Positions 61,252-64,000 of a DNA stretch of 64,000 nt are shown one piece after another; position 1 is the stretch's first letter, and each line of letters opens with the position of its first letter. A program made the translations under genes and the position numbers. Source of the DNA: Dyella caseinilytica (GTDB lineage Bacteria > Pseudomonadota > Gammaproteobacteria > Xanthomonadales > Rhodanobacteraceae); assembly GCF_016865235.1 (NCBI RefSeq), contig NZ_CP064030.1, forward strand, positions 2,604,001 through 2,668,000. The letters are read 5' to 3'. The notes under the pieces were generated by a model. It was not told where the DNA came from and did no database searches. It was given only the letters and a program-made list of their open reading frames with translations.

Positions 61252-62271
61252 ATGAAATTCCCCTCGGGCCGCACCTCGGCGCTGGCAGCGACATTATTCG
61301 CTCTTACCTCAGCAGCGACACCTTCAGGCGCGAACGCTACCGATCTGCACGTAACCGCAGCATCTCAGACCAACTTGCAGACCCAGTTGGAGATGCTTGC
61401 GCGGCGGGCACGCCCCGGCACCCTGGGCATTGCCGTGCTCGATCTCGACAGCGGTAAAACGTGGCGCGTCAACGCTGATCAGTCTTACCCAATGATGAGT
61501 GTGTTCAAGCCAGCGGTAGCGGCTGCCTTGCTGGATCGGATTGAACGTGGACAGAACAACTTCGATCAGACGGTGACTCTGACGCGCGCGGATCTGGAAA
61601 ACGGCATCATCCGCAAACAGTTTCAGGGTACGCAGATGACGTTCACGGTGCGGCAGCTGATGAGCTACATGGTGAGCCAGAGTGACAACACCTCCGTCGA
61701 TGCCTTGCTCAAACTCATGGGCGGTCCTGCCGTGGTGGCGAGCTATCTGCATGCGCATGGTATTGACGATCTGCGCGTTGACCGGGGCGAAGCGGGCAAC
61801 GCGCAATTGTTCGAAGCCCTGCGTCCTGGTGAAACCCTACCTGCCAACGAAACCGACGCGCAGCAGGACCAGCGCTACCTGCGTGGCTACCATATGTTTC
61901 TCGCCGATCCCGGCAATCGAAGCACACCGGATGGCGCCGTATTGTTTCTGCGCAAACTCTGGCAACGCCGGCTGCTTTCGTCAGCATCCACCCAGTACCT
62001 GCTCGACCTGATGTACGCACAGACCATGCCCAATCGCCTGATGTCCGGTCTGCCTGCGGGTGTAAAGCTGGCGGACAAGTGCGGCACATCCGAGACTTGG
62101 GATGGCCTCACCGCCGCCTACAACGACATCGGCATCATGACCTGGCCCGATGGGCATACGGTGATCGTGGCAGCCTTCCTTACCGCCTCGAATGCACCGG
62201 AGGATCAACGCCACGCTCTGTTCGTGGAGCTGGCAAAATCGATCTCGGCGGCGTTGCATCCGTCGCCATGA
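61252..62271 (+). CDS. Class A beta-lactamase-like protein with altered KTG box
   Basis: 339 residues. Signal peptide (SALAATLFALTSAATPSGANA) then the class A fold: catalytic SVFK (Ser83, Lys86), SDN loop (144-146), and the general-base Glu in DRGEAGN (Glu180), which lies exactly 36 residues after the SDN Ser as in TEM/PER enzymes. The normal N170 position seems shifted. An insertion of roughly 28 residues follows the omega loop. The KTG triad reads K-C-G (Lys276, Cys277, Gly278; ADKCGTSETWDG), where Thr or Ser is nearly universal. Start supported by AAGGAAC. It may be a divergent penicillinase or a non-lactamase serine hydrolase. Confidence 0.88.
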   Translation: MKFPSGRTSALAATLFALTSAATPSGANATDLHVTAASQTNLQTQLEMLARRARPGTLGIAVLDLDSGKTWRVNADQSYPMMSVFKPAVAAALLDRIERGQNNFDQTVTLTRADLENGIIRKQFQGTQMTFTVRQLMSYMVSQSDNTSVDALLKLMGGPAVVASYLHAHGIDDLRVDRGEAGNAQLFEALRPGETLPANETDAQQDQRYLRGYHMFLADPGNRSTPDGAVLFLRKLWQRRLLSSASTQYLLDLMYAQTMPNRLMSGLPAGVKLADKCGTSETWDGLTAAYNDIGIMTWPDGHTVIVAAFLTASNAPEDQRHALFVELAKSISAALHPSP

Positions 62272-62324
62272 TCCCTGCCCTTTCTCACGTGCTACGCCAT
62301 CGCGCTGATAGCGCCGCGCTCGCC

Positions 62325-62876
62325 TTATGATTTCGGTACGTAGCGCAACACAGCACAGCCAGACTGATAGGTATGCGAGCCAATCAACGAGAGCTGCTGC
62401 ATTGAAACACCCTGCTTGAACAGCGGATTGCCGCTACCGAGGATGACCGGCACGAGGCCGATGCGGTATTCATCGAAAAGATTTTCCTCGATCAGCGTCT
62501 CAGACAGATTGGCGCTTCCAAAGACATACAGATCTTTTTTCGCCTGCTGCTTGGCCTCACGCACGGTGTCGGCAATGTTCTCGCTGACCAGACCGGTATT
62601 GTTCCAGTCAGGCTTTCGGAGTGTCCGCGAAGCAACGAGTTTGGGCAGGTTGTTCATAAAGTCGGCCACTGTGCCTTCGGCGGTTTTCCAGTAGGCTGCC
62701 ATGCCCTCATAGGTGATCCGACCGAACAGCAGTCCTTCGGCCGATTCAAGTTGTTCGATGGCGAAGCGTTCCAGATCATCGCCCCACACGTGCTGATGAA
62801 ATTCCAGATCCCAAGACTTGGGACCTTCGAAATACCCATCTAGCGTGACCAGATTCCACATGATCAGCTTGCCCAT
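62325..62876 (-). CDS. Dihydrofolate reductase-like (RibD C-terminal) protein
   Basis: 183 residues from the ATG at 62876 (GAGGTGA upstream). RibD_C/DHFR-fold features: GKLIMWNLVTLDGYFEGPKS (typical N-terminal strand and loop), LLFGRITYEGMAAYWKTAEG, LPKLVASRTLRKPDWNNTGL, KKDLYVFGSANLSETLIEEN and EYRIGLVPVILGSGNPLF. Members are NAD(P)H-dependent reductases of unknown substrates, widespread as YyaP/YwjB homologues. Convergent with the beta-lactamase gene, 53 bp apart. Confidence 0.92.
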   Translation of the reverse strand: MGKLIMWNLVTLDGYFEGPKSWDLEFHQHVWGDDLERFAIEQLESAEGLLFGRITYEGMAAYWKTAEGTVADFMNNLPKLVASRTLRKPDWNNTGLVSENIADTVREAKQQAKKDLYVFGSANLSETLIEENLFDEYRIGLVPVILGSGNPLFKQGVSMQQLSLIGSHTYQSGCAVLRYVPKS

Positions 62877-62948
62877 GGCGTCACCTCGCAATGGCTCTGA
62901 ATCTCATTTCAGCGACGAACGCTTGCGATCTACATCGACGTCTGCATA

Positions 62949-63362
62949 TCACCCGTGAAGTGTCGCCGCAATCAGCCGCTCCGCTGGCGCGAGATTGGCG
63001 AGCAGCGCCTCCGGTAACGCATGTCGCTTTATGACGTAAGCACTAGTATTCATGACAACCTCCACGCTGCCGGATGATGGTTCAGTCACCCAAACTTTCA
63101 GCGGAAGATCGATGCCCGACGACAGGTTCGCAAGCATCACAGGCGTACCTGCCTTGGGATTGCCAAACAGAATCAACGTCGCCGGTGGCATCGACAGGCC
63201 AACCGCCAGTGCCTCCGCACGCTGATCGATGGTCGCAAAGACCTTGATGCCGTGATCCGCCAGCGCGGCGAGCAGCCGTTGCACAGTATCTGCAAAGGGA
63301 TAGGGACTTTGCAGGACGACAAGTCCTGCAGATTCGTCAGTGCGAACCTGGGAAGACATCAT
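62949..63362 (-). CDS. DUF302 family protein
   Basis: 137 residues; ATG pair at 63362/63359 with GAGGA upstream. DUF302 signature: VVLQSPYPFADTVQRLLAAL, HGIKVFATIDQRAEALAVGL, ATLILFGNPKAGTPVMLANL, IDLPLKVWVTEPSSGSVEVV, then NTSAYVIKRHALPE. The family has an alpha/beta two-layer fold and unknown function, often in stress or sulfur contexts. It sits between the RibD-C-like gene and a secreted DUF2141 gene, all minus strand, with gaps of 72 and 140 bp. Confidence 0.92.
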   Translation of the reverse strand: MMSSQVRTDESAGLVVLQSPYPFADTVQRLLAALADHGIKVFATIDQRAEALAVGLSMPPATLILFGNPKAGTPVMLANLSSGIDLPLKVWVTEPSSGSVEVVMNTSAYVIKRHALPEALLANLAPAERLIAATLHG

Positions 63363-63502
63363 ATGCCGCATCCTCGTTGAACCACATGCATGGCAGATGC
63401 CCACCGTTCCAGCATGCACCGGAACGGCAGGCACCATTTTACGCGCCAATCATGCCTCGAAAGAGAACGCGGCGTACATCCTTGAAGTGGTCTGCGACCG
63501 AC

Positions 63503-63955
63503 TTACACCCCGTTCTTGAGGTGAACCAGTACCGTCGTGTCCTTGTCCGTCACCTGGAAATTTGCCTGATCAAACGAAGGCTTACCCATCAGGGTGAGAT
63601 TGTTGCTGAAGCCATACCCGCCCCGGGGCTTGCCGAACAAGCCGGTCTGCATCTTGCCGCTGCCATCGGTGTCCTGGAACACATCGATGCTGTAGACACC
63701 CGGTGTGACATCGTTGAACGTATACGTCACCGAGCCCGGCGCGGCCTTGACCGTGCCCGTCGCAAACGGCGGCGCCTTATCTTTCCACGATGCTTCAGAA
63801 TTATTCAGATCGATATGGATAGTGCCATTGGTGCTACGCACACCGTCCACGGTGACGACAAGCGTGGAAGCTTGCGCAGATACGCACAACATACCCGCCA
63901 TGACGCCTGCTACGACGACAGATTTTCGCAAAAACTTAGCAAGTTGGTTTTCCAT
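63503..63955 (-). CDS. Secreted DUF2141 protein
   Basis: 150 residues from the ATG at 63955 (AGAGGT upstream). Signal peptide (SVVVAGVMAGMLCVSAQAST) precedes a beta-sandwich DUF2141 domain: LVVTVDGVRSTNGTIHIDLN, GSVTYTFNDVTPGVYSIDVF, QDTDGSGKMQTGLFGKPRGG, YGFSNNLTLMGKPSFDQANF, QVTDKDTTVLVHLKN. The DxxxxGKMDT-like stretch and final strand are diagnostic. Function unknown; likely periplasmic or secreted. The window ends 45 bp upstream of its start. Confidence 0.92.
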   Translation of the reverse strand: MENQLAKFLRKSVVVAGVMAGMLCVSAQASTLVVTVDGVRSTNGTIHIDLNNSEASWKDKAPPFATGTVKAAPGSVTYTFNDVTPGVYSIDVFQDTDGSGKMQTGLFGKPRGGYGFSNNLTLMGKPSFDQANFQVTDKDTTVLVHLKNGV

Positions 63956-64000
63956 ATGCACTGACCTCTTATGTGTTGAAGTGGGGATAGCGCACATGTG

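Overview
The window is chromosomal DNA from a GC-rich gammaproteobacterium. The gene order folC, SPOR-domain gene, cvpA, purF, together with the TonB receptor, MocR, DUF1428, DUF2141 and exported-methyltransferase families, fits the Xanthomonadales, most likely Rhodanobacteraceae (Dyella/Rhodanobacter-like). That placement is an inference from gene content; there is no rRNA or tRNA gene in the window.

1-13127 (minus strand) is one uninterrupted reading frame of at least 4375 codons that runs off the left edge. It encodes a giant RHS/YD-repeat protein with a hierarchical repeat structure: single YD motifs, an array of about 22 composite modules of about 68 residues (roughly 5.95-10.83 kb), and a higher-order repeat with a period of about 3.3 kb (roughly 0.3-6.7 kb). 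This is the most unusual object in the window.

13.3-17.4 kb holds a MocR-type PLP-dependent regulator with a candidate operator. It is divergent from genes for a secreted DUF1579-like protein, an outer-membrane transporter-like protein and an exported methyltransferase. 17.5-25.3 kb is a minus-strand housekeeping block: nfeD-slipin (membrane quality control), a 52-aa membrane peptide, folC (folate), an SPOR protein (cell division), cvpA, purF (purines) and a DUF455 ferritin-like protein. 25.6-30.6 kb is a copper-efflux operon, cueR-like/copA, with a readable MerR-type promoter, next to a CLC chloride transporter with CBS domains. 30.7-40.7 kb has an ABC exporter, a large DUF3772/MscS channel, an AraC regulator, a VOC protein, a DUF3761 protein, an exported esterase and an exported serine hydrolase.

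40.9-48.8 kb has an exported barnase-like RNase overlapping its barstar inhibitor, an S4 RNA-binding protein, a lipoprotein MsrA, a dual GGDEF/EAL sensor, a heme-oxygenase-fold protein, a DUF1428 protein and a secreted unknown protein with a possible Pho box. 49.0-52.0 kb has a flavin oxidoreductase and a ketopantoate-reductase-like enzyme.

52.2-59.4 kb looks like a metal-handling island. A Zur-box-like palindrome lies 17 nt before a tightly packed minus-strand set (ZIP transporter, periplasmic cupredoxin, exported phospholipase-D-like protein). The plus strand carries a DUF2946 protein, a TonB-dependent receptor and a PepSY membrane protein. Three of these proteins share methionine/histidine-rich stretches. 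59.5-64 kb contains a YbhB-like protein, an AraC/GyrI regulator, a divergent class A beta-lactamase with an altered KTG box, a RibD-C reductase, a DUF302 protein and a DUF2141 protein.

At least six intergenic REP-like palindromes of one family (GTCAT-CCCGGC/GCCGGG-ATGAC type) are scattered between operons. No CRISPR array, insertion sequence, phage gene, tRNA or rRNA was seen.
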